A program made the translations under genes and the position numbers. Below, one piece after another: positions 16,209 to 24,165 of a DNA stretch of 64,000 nt. Origin of the DNA: Litchfieldella qijiaojingensis. Lineage in GTDB: Bacteria > Pseudomonadota > Gammaproteobacteria > Pseudomonadales > Halomonadaceae. Each line of letters opens with the position of its first letter. Position 1 is the first letter of the stretch. Under the pieces are notes generated by a model. The model had not been told where the DNA came from, made no database searches, and saw nothing but the letters and a program-made list of their open reading frames with translations. The stretch is from the NCBI RefSeq assembly GCF_014651875.1, contig NZ_BMXS01000006.1:1-64000 (forward strand), in the 5' to 3' direction.

Positions 16209-16252
16209 AAAACCACATTGTGCCAATCCACGGCTACCGGCTTACTAGATGT

Positions 16253-17005
16253 ATGAACGGACTTTCGCCTGGATTGATATTATTACTCATCTCGACTTTC
16301 CTTATTGCCGGGTTGGTCAAAGGCGTGACCGGCATGGGATTGCCAACCGTCGCCATGGGGCTGTTGGGGACGGCCATGTCGCCTGTCACCGCCGCAGCGA
16401 TGTTGGTGGTGCCATCGTTTGTGACCAATGTCTGGCAATTGATAGCCGGCCCCGCCAAGACACGTCTTGTTCGTCGCCTGTGGCCGATGATGCTGTGCAT
16501 CCTATTGGGCACGACGCTGGGCTCAGCACTGCTGGTGAGGGCAGACCCTGTCTGGTCTAGCGTGGCGCTAGGAGTTGCCTTGATCGCCTATGCAGGCTAC
16601 GCCTTGTTCTCTCCGTCGTTGTCGGTCCCGCCCCGGATGGAACCTTGGTTGTCGCCCATCATCGGTATCATGACTGGTGCGATCACTGGTGCTACCGGCG
16701 TGTTCGTGATTCCCGCTGTTCCTTACCTGCAATCCCTGCGTCTGGACAGGGATGAGCTGGTACAGGCGCTGGGCCTTTCCTTCACTGTCTCCACGATCGC
16801 TTTGGCGGTCGGATTGGTCTTGCACAGCGCGTTTCATGTGGGCCAAATGAGCCTTTCTGCGCTAGCCATCGTTCCAGCTCTAGTTGGCATGTGGTTGGGA
16901 CAGAAAATCAGGAACAGAATAAGTCCGGGTGGATTCCGCCTTTGCTTTCTGGTGTTTCTGGTCGTACTGGGACTTGATTTGGCATTGCGTCCTTTACTGA
17001 CTTGA
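16253..17005 (+). CDS. TauE/SafE-family membrane transporter
   Basis: Starting at MNGLSPGLILLL the product is 250 residues with about eight membrane helices. The family pattern is visible: VKGVTGMGLPTVAMGLLGTA near residues 22-41 and GIMTGAITGATGVFVIPAVP in the second half, the paired G-x-x-x-G-x-G-G-like repeats of TauE/SafE (sulfite, sulfoacetate or organic anion exporters or permeases). It is probably controlled by the divergent LysR protein. A GTG start at 16220 would add 11 residues. Confidence 0.88.
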   Translation: MNGLSPGLILLLISTFLIAGLVKGVTGMGLPTVAMGLLGTAMSPVTAAAMLVVPSFVTNVWQLIAGPAKTRLVRRLWPMMLCILLGTTLGSALLVRADPVWSSVALGVALIAYAGYALFSPSLSVPPRMEPWLSPIIGIMTGAITGATGVFVIPAVPYLQSLRLDRDELVQALGLSFTVSTIALAVGLVLHSAFHVGQMSLSALAIVPALVGMWLGQKIRNRISPGGFRLCFLVFLVVLGLDLALRPLLT

Positions 17006-17082
17006 CCAATGCCGTCGCTTAGCCAAAGTGATGGTCTGTTCGGCATTCCATCTAGAGGTGCCAAGGATCGTTCCCACTACTG

Positions 17083-17112
17083 ACGCCACCCCTGGCTGAC
17101 TAGGGGTGGCGT
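17083..17112 (+). terminator. Terminator, third copy of the ACGCCACCCC family
   Basis: ACGCCACCCCT pairs with AGGGGTGGCGT around an 8-nt loop and is followed by TTTTGTTTC. The flanks match those at 10792 and 12100 (ACTGACGCCACCCC before, TGTTTCTGG and CCT after). It terminates the TauE/SafE gene. Confidence 0.85.
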
Positions 17113-17133
17113 TTTTGTTTCTGGCCTGTCCGA

Positions 17134-17325
17134 TTAATGAATCACGAACCCACGCCCCACCGGGTCACGCTCATCGATCAGCCAACTGCAGTGGATCTGC
17201 CGGCTGCGGTCGCCCTTGTCGGCGGCCAGGCGCAGCGAGTCGATGAAACCGGCGAAGGCGTTCAACGTGAACAACGGCTGCAGGATGAAACCGACGCGCA
17301 GTGGTGGAGTGTGGAATTGGGGCAT
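17134..17325 (-). pseudogene. GlxA-family AraC regulator, N-terminal fragment
   Basis: From MPQFHTPPLRVGFILQPLFT the frame continues LNAFAGFIDSLRLAADKGDR and then stops after RDPVGRGFVIH. It matches the beginning of GlxA-type regulators, whose N-terminal DJ-1/PfpI domain opens this way, but only about 63 residues of a usual 320 remain and no AraC domain is present. A GAGGA site precedes the start. An intact GlxA-family gene lies at 49806. Confidence 0.7.
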
Positions 17326-17468
17326 GAGCGTGGTCCTCGTCATAGCGATGCTGCGACACTCAAGCATCATAGTATGCGCGGTGGCGGGGAGTCTTCGAGC
17401 CTTGATTCCTACATCGCTATTTTCGGTATCACCTTGTTGCTGGGGAGAATATATTTTAAGGCGAGAAG

Positions 17469-17795
17469 TTGCCTGAGCAGGCAACTACCGAGGATTTCTT
17501 AGCAGTTCGAATTGGCAAGCGCGAGGTCAAACGCAGCCTCATACACTGTAACCTGGACGCCATCATCTCGGATGGTTACCGAGACAACTCCCGCCGCGCC
17601 GTCGGCGAGAATCTTCCAGCCCTAGGTGTCTGGTCCCGGATGATTAATTACTCGTTAAGGATAGCTTCTATAACTCAGTCGATCATCGGGGACCCGACAA
17701 ATAAGTTTATTGATGCCGAGGCCAAGATTCAGGAGCTGGTAGATCAACTGCTGCACGTAAAGGTGGCGTCACTGTTCAGCCGCAGCTTCGGCTGA
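17469..17795 (+). pseudogene. RhuM-family protein, central fragment
   Basis: The frame encodes TTEDFLAVRIGKREVKRSLI and HCNLDAIISDGYRDNSRRA, matching the central RhuM segment (kEFLxVRxEGxRxVxRxxxHYNLDAIISVGYRVNS). N-terminal and C-terminal parts are missing. The remainder (IDAEAKIQELVDQLLHVKVA) is not recognised. It is a decayed relic and the third RhuM-type locus in the window. Confidence 0.7.
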
Positions 17796-17834
17796 ACAAC
17801 ATAACGAGGAGCCGTCAGATGTCCATTGGCGGGC

Positions 17835-18212
17835 TCAATTCACCTGGGTAATCATCACCGGTGCAACGCCCCGGTTGAGCATGCCGAGCTTGCGGGCCGC
17901 GCGCTTGGAGAGGTCGATGATGCGCCCCTGGACGAAGGGGCCGCGGTCGTTGATCAGCACCTTCACTTCCTGGCCGGTGTCCGGGCGGGTGACCAGTACC
18001 TTGGTGCCAAAGGGCAGGCTTGGATGTGCGGCTGTCAGGGCCTGCTGGTCGAAGGGTTCACCGCTGGCGGTGGTGGCACCCTGGAAGCTGTCGCTGTAAT
18101 AGGAGGCGATGCCCTGCTGGGTCTCGTCGGTCGTGTCGTGGGCCTGTGCGTTGCCGGCGGTCAGCAGGCCTGTCAGGCAGCAGGCAAGGAGCAATCGGGA
18201 TAGCTTTCCCAT
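17835..18212 (-). CDS. RlpA-like double-psi beta-barrel protein
   Basis: The 125-residue protein has a signal peptide (ends near GNAQA) and an RlpA/DPBB domain with GIASYYSDSFQGATTASGE, LPFGTKVLVTRPDTGQEVKV and the NDRGPFVQGRIIDLSKRAAR motif. RlpA proteins bind or cleave peptidoglycan lacking stem peptides in the envelope. It lacks a lipobox and a SPOR domain, so it is a minimal soluble periplasmic version. It is a single gene with its own promoter. Confidence 0.88.
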   Translation of the reverse strand: MGKLSRLLLACCLTGLLTAGNAQAHDTTDETQQGIASYYSDSFQGATTASGEPFDQQALTAAHPSLPFGTKVLVTRPDTGQEVKVLINDRGPFVQGRIIDLSKRAARKLGMLNRGVAPVMITQVN

Positions 18213-18585
18213 GGGGTTACCTCATGGTTCTCGTGTAATGGGGTTTGCGTCCATCGAAGCGATGAGGGCCATAAGGCAGGGGAATGGTAACCGCGTTGGC
18301 CGCCGCCGGCAACCCGACGCGAAGATCGGCGCTGTTGGCGACTAATTGAAGACGTTCGTGTAACAAAGAGTACAGCCATTAACGCTCATCGACCGACGCT
18401 CATCGACGGAATAGTCTGTGCGCGCCGTCGCCGCCTTTCCGCTGGGTCAATGCGGGCCCTGTCGGGACGTGGACGAGCTGATCGAATTCACGAAGCGGCT
18501 GGCCGGCTGCACGCGGAGAGTGGGGACGGACTGCGGATGTCCCATGAGCAATGGACCAGCGTATACACCAAGGACGATCTAGAAA
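18213..18585. other. Gene-poor gap with a possible 54-codon frame
   Basis: No known gene is present. A plus-strand frame from GTG 18418 to TAG 18582 encodes FPLGQCGPCRDVDELIEFTK, with a CGPC motif, and a second cysteine cluster (TDCGCPMSNG). It ends three bases before the acetyltransferase start. No ribosome site precedes it. I do not recognise it, and it may be part of the leader or a remnant. Confidence 0.3.
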
Positions 18586-19044
18586 ATGCAACAACGCAAC
18601 ATGGAAGAGAAGGACCTGGCGGCGTGCGCCCGGCTGTTTGCACGGGTGTTTTCCGCGGACCCATGGAATGAACCCTGGGACGACGAGCTCGCCCTTAGGC
18701 GCTTGGTGCATTTCCACGACTCGAGTGGATTTGTGGGCGTAGTGGCGCAACGCCAGGAGGTGGTCGGGTTTGCGCTGGGCAATCTGGAACCCTTCTGTAC
18801 GGGCACATTGTTCTACCTTAGGGAAATGTGCATCAACACAGCGCAGCAGTCGAAGGGCGTGGGAACGCAGCTTTACCACGCCTTGCAGCGGGAGCTGGAG
18901 TCGCGTCACGTCAGGGCGGTGTATCTCGCCACCTATCGTGGCATTCCGGCGGCCAGCTTCTATGAAGGACGTGGCTTTCATCGCAGCGACAACATGGCGT
19001 TCTATGCCAAACGCCTTGCCACATCGCCATTAGCCACTGACTAG
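18586..19044 (+). CDS. GNAT-family N-acetyltransferase
   Basis: The 152-residue protein is a single GNAT domain. The acetyl-CoA binding motif A is visible as YLREMCINTAQQSKGVGTQL (Q-x-x-G-V-G-T), followed by YLATYRGIPAASFYEGRGFH, the usual motif B region. It transfers an acetyl group to an amine of an unknown acceptor in the cytoplasm. Start choice between ATG 18586 and 18601 is uncertain; the first has an AAGGA site. Confidence 0.85.
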   Translation: MQQRNMEEKDLAACARLFARVFSADPWNEPWDDELALRRLVHFHDSSGFVGVVAQRQEVVGFALGNLEPFCTGTLFYLREMCINTAQQSKGVGTQLYHALQRELESRHVRAVYLATYRGIPAASFYEGRGFHRSDNMAFYAKRLATSPLATD

Positions 19045-19097
19045 CGGTAGGGCCACGGGGCGCGACACCCTAACCGGGGACAACACAAGGGAATGAC

Positions 19098-19617
19098 ATG
19101 ACTTCGATCCGTCGTCAGCTGGTCGCATTGCTCGAACGGGGAGCGATACCGGGCGAGCAGGTGGAGCGCGCTGTTCGCCTCTCCGGGCTGTATCCCCCGG
19201 GGCGGGCTTGGTCCGTGTTTCTGGATCGGCTGCTGCTGTGGCTGGGTTGCCTGGCACTGCCGCTGGCTGTCGACCGACTGGGCCAGGCGCCTAGTGGCGC
19301 TGGGCAGCGGCATTCCCATCACCCTGTTGTTGATGATGTTCATCGTCGATGAGCGTGAGTCGTCCTCTCGGGCGTTGCTGGTGTACCCGCCATGGCTGGC
19401 GGCGATCTACGGGGTCTATCGCTACTGGATACCCGACCTGTTCATGCTGGCGGGAGGCTGCCTCTCGGCGATCGTGGTAACGATTGCCTTCCTTGCCAGG
19501 CATCTGCTTTGGCAAGCCGAGGCAGCCGGTTTCCTGTTCCTTTCCCTGACGGTATTGGGATTGGGCACCGCGGCCGTCATCTGGCTCAAGCGGCTCCACG
19601 CGGAGATGCACTCATGA
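19098..19617 (+). pseudogene. DUF2157/DUF4401-like membrane protein, internally deleted and frameshifted
   Basis: The 5' part encodes LVALLERGAIPGEQVERAVR and WSVFLDRLLLWLGCLALPLA, the usual DUF2157/DUF4401 beginning. After about position 19275 the matching sequence moves to another frame: ARRLVALGSGIPITLLLMMF through GFLFLSLTVLGLGTAAVIWL to the end. The two parts total only about 170 codons against more than 300 for the family, so there is an internal deletion as well as a frameshift. This gene is normally followed by a GDYXXLXY gene, whose own pieces lie at 19615 and 22207. Confidence 0.7.
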
Positions 19618-20247
19618 ATCGTTTCTCGATACTTCCGAGAGAAGTCTTGACCAGGCTAACGGTTGGCCGAGATATCCCATGATGTCCACGAACTCGTAGC
19701 GGCCCTGGCGTTCGAGCACTAGTGTCGGAAACCCCGCGCCGTTCACGAGGGCAAGCAGCTCCCTGCTGGCGTGAATATGCGCCCAGGTCGGTTCCCCCTG
19801 CTGTGCGGCATAGGCCGCGTCGAAGGCGGGCCCATCGAGTCCGATATCCAGTGCCAACGCGCGCAGTACCGCTGGGTCGGCGATGCGCCGCCCTTCGACG
19901 TAGTGGGCTGTCTGCATGCGTGCCAACAGATCCAGCCCGCGACCGGCACACTCGTCGGCCGCCAGCATGGCGGTGATCGGCGGCTCGGAATCGAATACCG
20001 CGCTTTCATCGCGCAGCAGGTCATCGCGGTAGGCTTCTCCGAACGGTTGGCCGCTGAGCTGCGCAATTCGCCGGTCGTGCTGGTCCACCATCCGACGTAG
20101 CTGCGGCGTCACGGTGCGGCGGTTGGAACCGGCCATCATACCGCCGGCATGAAACGCTACCGGCAGCGACTCGTGCGCCGCCTGGATCAGCGGTGCGACG
20201 GCGTAGCACCAGCCGCACAATGGATCGAGGATGTAGTGCAGGGTCAT
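19612..20247 (-). CDS. DsbA-family protein (FrnE/COG3531-like) with CGWC motif
   Basis: From MTLHYILDPLCGWCYAVAPL the product is 211 residues: a thioredoxin fold with CGWC at residues 11-14 and a helical insertion (AYRDDLLRDESAVFDSEPPI), ending with GFPTLVLERQGRYEFVDIMG. It has no signal peptide and is likely a cytoplasmic thiol oxidoreductase or isomerase. It starts 2 bp after the MBL-fold gene's stop codon, so the two are translationally coupled. Its 3' end overlaps the remnant start of a GDYXXLXY gene on the other strand. Confidence 0.85.
   Translation of the reverse strand: MTLHYILDPLCGWCYAVAPLIQAAHESLPVAFHAGGMMAGSNRRTVTPQLRRMVDQHDRRIAQLSGQPFGEAYRDDLLRDESAVFDSEPPITAMLAADECAGRGLDLLARMQTAHYVEGRRIADPAVLRALALDIGLDGPAFDAAYAAQQGEPTWAHIHASRELLALVNGAGFPTLVLERQGRYEFVDIMGYLGQPLAWSRLLSEVSRNDS
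19615..19683 (+). pseudogene. Probable start of the disrupted GDYXXLXY gene
   Basis: An ATGA overlap with the DUF2157-like pseudogene opens a 22-codon frame, MNRFSILPREVLTRLTVG and so on, ending at TGA 19681-19683. The position is exactly where the GDYXXLXY gene follows DUF2157/DUF4401 in other genomes, and the C-terminal part of that family is found at 22207. The homology itself is too short to prove. Confidence 0.4.
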
Positions 20248-20249
20248 CG

Positions 20250-21152
20250 CTACCACTCCATCTCACCCGTGTTGACCTTGGCACCGATCTCCAGCGCGAT
20301 GCCCAGGCCCGCTTGCGGGTAGGCGTCCTGCATCGCCTCGATCAACGCCGCGCTGTCATCGGCCTTGGCCAGTTCCGTCTCGAAACGCTGCAGATAATCC
20401 TGGGTGTAGGCCAACTGCGAAGCATCCTGCGGCTGGTCGGGCAGGGAATGGCCCGGTACCACGGTGGCCGGATTCAGTGCGGCGATGTCGTCCAGTTTCT
20501 CCACCCAGGCCGCGCGCTCCGCTGCTGTCTGGGCGTCGGCGGTCCATGCATGCAGTCCAGCGTACACGTTCACGCCGCCGGCCACTGTCTCGATGGATGG
20601 GATCCACACGTAGCTCCGGTGCGGCAGGCTGTCGTCCAGGCCACGGATTTCCAGTACTTGGTCCTCGAGTGTGATGGTGTTGCCGGATAGCACCTCGGGC
20701 AGTGGCACCTCCTGCGGTGCGTTGGCGCCCAGACGCGGGCCCCAGACCTGCAATTTTGTTGGCAGGGTGGCCTCGATCTTCTCCACCGTCGGCTCGGTGG
20801 CTACCACCTCCGCGTCGGGGAAGAACTGCTCGAGGACGTCGATGCCGAAGTAGAAATCGGGGTCGGCCTGGCTGATGTAGATCGTTTTCAGGTTTTTTCC
20901 ACTGTCCAGAACCATGGCCGCGATGCGCAGTGCATCGGCGCGGGTAAAGCCGGTATCCAGCAACACGGCGTCATGTTCGCCGGACACTAGTACGGCATTG
21001 ACGTGGAAGCTTCCGGCATCGGCGTTGTAGACCTGCAGCGTCAGCGGTGCCGCTGAGTCCTCGTCGGTCTGCGCGTCAGCGTTGGCGGACGCAAAGCCCA
21101 GCGATGCAATGGCGAGGGTGAACCAGCGGATCGGAGAGAGGGAATTTTTCAT
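20250..21152 (-). CDS. Exported MBL-fold protein with degenerate metal site
   Basis: The 300-residue protein has a signal peptide (ends near ASANADA) and a metallo-beta-lactamase fold: NAVLVSGEHDAVLLDTGFTR, then the motif-2 position, then VVPGHSLPDQ. At motif 2, where H-x-H-x-D-H is expected, it reads ISQADPDFYFG, so three of four ligands are replaced (Q, D and F for H). Either it is a non-hydrolytic relative or it uses a different site. It is coupled to the DsbA-like gene downstream and divergent from a LysR gene. Confidence 0.82.
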   Translation of the reverse strand: MKNSLSPIRWFTLAIASLGFASANADAQTDEDSAAPLTLQVYNADAGSFHVNAVLVSGEHDAVLLDTGFTRADALRIAAMVLDSGKNLKTIYISQADPDFYFGIDVLEQFFPDAEVVATEPTVEKIEATLPTKLQVWGPRLGANAPQEVPLPEVLSGNTITLEDQVLEIRGLDDSLPHRSYVWIPSIETVAGGVNVYAGLHAWTADAQTAAERAAWVEKLDDIAALNPATVVPGHSLPDQPQDASQLAYTQDYLQRFETELAKADDSAALIEAMQDAYPQAGLGIALEIGAKVNTGEMEW

Positions 21153-21265
21153 CGCACTTATCCTGGGAGGTGAGTGAACAAGGTGTTGTGTGCATGGTAT
21201 TAGTTCGGAATAGTTGGATATACGTTATTATGATCAAAAGTTTGTCAACCAGATCGAGCAAATAG

Positions 21266-22210
21266 ATGGACCGTTTTACCGCCATGCAGGTGTTCGTCGC
21301 GGTGACCGAGCGCGGCAGCGTGACCGCGGCCGCCGAAGCATTGGACATGTCGCGGGCGATGGCCAGCCGTTATCTCGAAAGCCTGGAGCGCTGGCTGGGC
21401 GCGCGGCTGCTGCACCGCACGACGCGCCGCATCGCGCTGACCGACGCCGGTCACGAGGCACTGTCGCGTTGCCGACAAATGCTGGATCTCGCGGACGAGG
21501 TGCAGCTTGCGGCCGGAGCTCGCGGTGTCGAGCCCAAAGGCCGGTTGCGCATCGCCACCAGCCAGTCGTTCGCCCAGGCCTGGCTTGCTGAGGCGGTGGC
21601 GGAATTTCTCGAAGGTCATCCGCAGGCGCAGGTCGAGCTGCTGGTGCTGGAGCGGGCCGTCAACCTGGTGGAGGAGCGGGTGGACCTGGCGGTGCGCATC
21701 ACCAACCAGCTTGATGAGTCGTTGGTGGCGAGACGGCTGTGTTCTTGTCGCTCGGTACTGTGTGCGTCTCCCGGCTATGTGGAGCGGCACGGCGTGCCGC
21801 AAACGCCCGAGGGGCTGGCCGAGCACGCCAGTGTGGCACACGCTTATGTGAGCCGCAGTGAGATTTGCCTGCGCAGGGAGGGCCGCAGCGTGGCTGTGCC
21901 GGTGAGAGGGAGACTATCCAGTAACGAAACCGGCGTGGTGCGCGTGGCCGCGCTGGCCGGCGCTGGGATTGCGATGCTGCCGACCTATTTCGTTGCCGAT
22001 GACCTACGCCAAGGCCGGCTGGTACGCGTGATGCCGACCTGGGAGCCGGAGCCACTGGGCATTCACGCGGTGTACCTGTCGCGCCGCTACCAGCCTCTGC
22101 TGCTGCGGGCGATGATCGACTTCCTGGTTGAACGGCTCGGCGGCGATGTCGCGCCCTGGGATCGCGATATCGACACTTATTGGGCGACTCACACGGGGAC
22201 ATCTTCATGA
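21266..22210 (+). CDS. LysR-family transcription regulator
   Basis: The 314-residue protein has a typical LysR winged helix (MDRFTAMQVFVAVTERGSVT, AAAEALDMSRAMASRYLESL) and the CrgA-like effector domain (GRLRIATSQSFAQAWLAEAV). It is divergent from the exported MBL-fold/DsbA pair, which it likely controls. Its stop codon overlaps the ATG of the GDYXXLXY remnant. Confidence 0.9.
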   Translation: MDRFTAMQVFVAVTERGSVTAAAEALDMSRAMASRYLESLERWLGARLLHRTTRRIALTDAGHEALSRCRQMLDLADEVQLAAGARGVEPKGRLRIATSQSFAQAWLAEAVAEFLEGHPQAQVELLVLERAVNLVEERVDLAVRITNQLDESLVARRLCSCRSVLCASPGYVERHGVPQTPEGLAEHASVAHAYVSRSEICLRREGRSVAVPVRGRLSSNETGVVRVAALAGAGIAMLPTYFVADDLRQGRLVRVMPTWEPEPLGIHAVYLSRRYQPLLLRAMIDFLVERLGGDVAPWDRDIDTYWATHTGTSS

Positions 22211-22572
22211 GCCGACCCGTGAGGCCTCTCAGAGAAAGGCTTGCCCAGGCCGGCATTGCCGTGGCTGGCGATGATGCCGCGGATGTCGCTGACGGCCAAG
22301 TTATCGTGCGTCTGGATGAACAGCGCGTAGCGAACTTTCAGCGTTTGGGCTCCGGGGAGGAGTCACTGGCGGACAGTGAAAAGCGGCTTCGCTATCGGCT
22401 ACGCAACGGCCAGGTCAAGTTTGCCACCAATGCCTTCTTCTTCCAGGAAGGCCATGCCGAGCGCTATGAGTCGGCGCGCTACGGCCGATTCCGCGTCAAC
22501 GAGCGAGGCGAGCCCCTGCTGGTCGCCCTGCATGACGACGACCTCGAGCTGTTGGGAGAGGTGACGCGGTGA
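22207..22572 (+). pseudogene. GDYXXLXY-family protein, C-terminal portion
   Basis: The 121-residue frame encodes DGQVIVRLDEQRVANFQRL, EKRLRYRLRNGQVKFATNAF and FFQEGHAERYESARYGRFRV, the conserved C-terminal half of GDYXXLXY proteins. The signal or membrane anchor and the eponymous GDYxxLxY motif are missing. The ATG overlaps the LysR stop codon (ATGA). It may still be translated, but it looks like the severed 3' part of the operon at 19098-19683. Confidence 0.65.
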
Positions 22573-22573
22573 T

Positions 22574-22882
22574 GAAGGGTTGCAGCCGAGCAGCAAGGGT
22601 GCGCGCGTGCGCTTCTCGGGTGACCAGCGCATCGTCATCGATGGCCCTTTCGCCGAGACCAAGGAGTTGATTGCCGGCTACTGGCTGTGGCAGGTGAAGT
22701 CGAAGGAGGAGGCCATCGAGTGGGTCAAGCGTTGCCCGAATCCGATGCCCGGCACCGAGGCCGAGATCGAGATCCGCCAGGTATTCGAGGCCGACGACTT
22801 TGGTGAGGAGTTCACGCCGGAGTTGCGCGAGCAGGAAGAGCGCCTGCGCGCCCAGGCCGCCGAGTTGCAGCAGAAGCGCTGA
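22574..22882 (+). pseudogene. YciI/DGPF-family protein lacking its N-terminal half
   Basis: The frame encodes EGLQPSSKGARVRFSGDQR, IVIDGPFAETKELIAGYWLW and KSKEEAIEWVKRCPNPMPGT, the second half of YCII-related DGPF proteins. The usual first 45-50 residues are absent: the match begins directly after the stop codon of the GDYXXLXY fragment. A TTG at 22580 could start translation but would omit the core strand. Confidence 0.75.
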
Positions 22883-23031
22883 GCGGTATCAGTACCGATG
22901 CTAAACGTTCCCTGAACATCGAAACAGAATCGGGGATGACCCCCTTTCCCCTGATTGCTGCACCTTGGCCTGCGCTGCTCTGGAGGGGTTACTTCATCCG
23001 GGCGACGCAGCCTCGAGATCCAAGCTCGTAA

Positions 23032-24165
23032 TTACTGAGCGAGGCCCGTTTCGCATTGGGCACCGTGAACCAACCGTGACAGTGTCTCCGGGCAGATCGC
23101 CTTGCAGACATGGCCGCCGGGGCGCTGGGTGGGGGCGTCCTCGGCCGCCAGAAGGGCGTTGACGATCGCCTCGTCCACGCTTTCCACTGCGGCCAGGTAG
23201 AAGGGGTCGAAGACCTCGTCGTTGAGATAGTCAAAAGTTTGCTTTGCCCCGGCGAACTGGGGCATCGGGCGCGGATTAGCGGTGCTGAAGGCGATGAAGA
23301 TGTCGCCGGAGTTGTTGCCGCCGGGTGTGCCGCCACGGCCGATGCCGATGGCCGCACGCTTGGCCAGGCGCCTGAGCTGGTGCGGCATCATCGGCGCATC
23401 GGTGGCCAGCACCACGATGATGGAGCCGCGTTCGCTTTCGAGTCCCGGTATGCGATGGTCGTCTCGAAGCGCTTGACCCACGGGCACTCCGAGCACCTGC
23501 AGCCAGTCGCGAATGCCATGGTTGGCCTGGACCAGGGCGCCGAGAGTATAGCTGTCGCCATCTGCCTCGACCCGTCGCGATGCGGTACCGGTTCCCCCCT
23601 TGTACTCGTAGCAGATCATACCGTTGCCGCCGCCCACGTTGCCTTCCCGGATGGGGCCGCTCTGGGCGCCGTTCATGGCGGCCAGGGCGTCTTCCTCGCG
23701 GACGTGGAGTCCGTTGATATCGTTCAACACACCGTCGTAGGTTTCGGCGATCACCGGCATGGCCCACAGGTGGTGGCGTTGCCAGCGTTGTGCGTAGCGT
23801 TCGATCATCCAGCGCACGGCGGCGTGGTGGACCATGCCGATGCCGTGGGAGTTGGTGATGCACAGGGGGCCGACGAAGTAGCCGCCGTCGTCGATCCAGT
23901 GGGTGCCGGTCATTTCGCCGTTGCCGTTAAGTGCGTGGTAGCCCGCCCACACCGGCTGGGGCTCGGTCGCATGGCCGCGTGGCAGGATCGCCGTTACGCC
24001 TGTCTTGGCCCAACGCCCGGGATTCCGTGCGGGACGGTCGATGGTGGCGTAGCCCACCAGGACGCCCGGAACGTCGGTGATGGCGTTGTGGGGACCGGTG
24101 ATGCCGGAAAAGGGCAGGCCGAGCTCCCGGGCACGACGATGCGGTGTTGTTGGAGAGTCACTCAT
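23032..24165 (-). CDS. P1-family peptidase (DmpA/BapA-like aminopeptidase)
   Basis: This 377-residue protein matches the P1 (DmpA) family of self-processing Ntn-type hydrolases: ITDVPGVLVGYATID, TNSHGIG near residues 105-111, EGNVGGGNGMICYEYKGGTG near 174-193, and PGGNNSGDIF at 281-290, where cleavage before Ser286 would expose the nucleophile. Members release N-terminal L-, D- or beta-amino acids from peptides and amides. It overlaps the ABC permease gene upstream by 8 bp and is the last gene of a polyamine-type ABC operon, so it probably processes the imported compound. Confidence 0.9.
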   Translation of the reverse strand: MSDSPTTPHRRARELGLPFSGITGPHNAITDVPGVLVGYATIDRPARNPGRWAKTGVTAILPRGHATEPQPVWAGYHALNGNGEMTGTHWIDDGGYFVGPLCITNSHGIGMVHHAAVRWMIERYAQRWQRHHLWAMPVIAETYDGVLNDINGLHVREEDALAAMNGAQSGPIREGNVGGGNGMICYEYKGGTGTASRRVEADGDSYTLGALVQANHGIRDWLQVLGVPVGQALRDDHRIPGLESERGSIIVVLATDAPMMPHQLRRLAKRAAIGIGRGGTPGGNNSGDIFIAFSTANPRPMPQFAGAKQTFDYLNDEVFDPFYLAAVESVDEAIVNALLAAEDAPTQRPGGHVCKAICPETLSRLVHGAQCETGLAQ

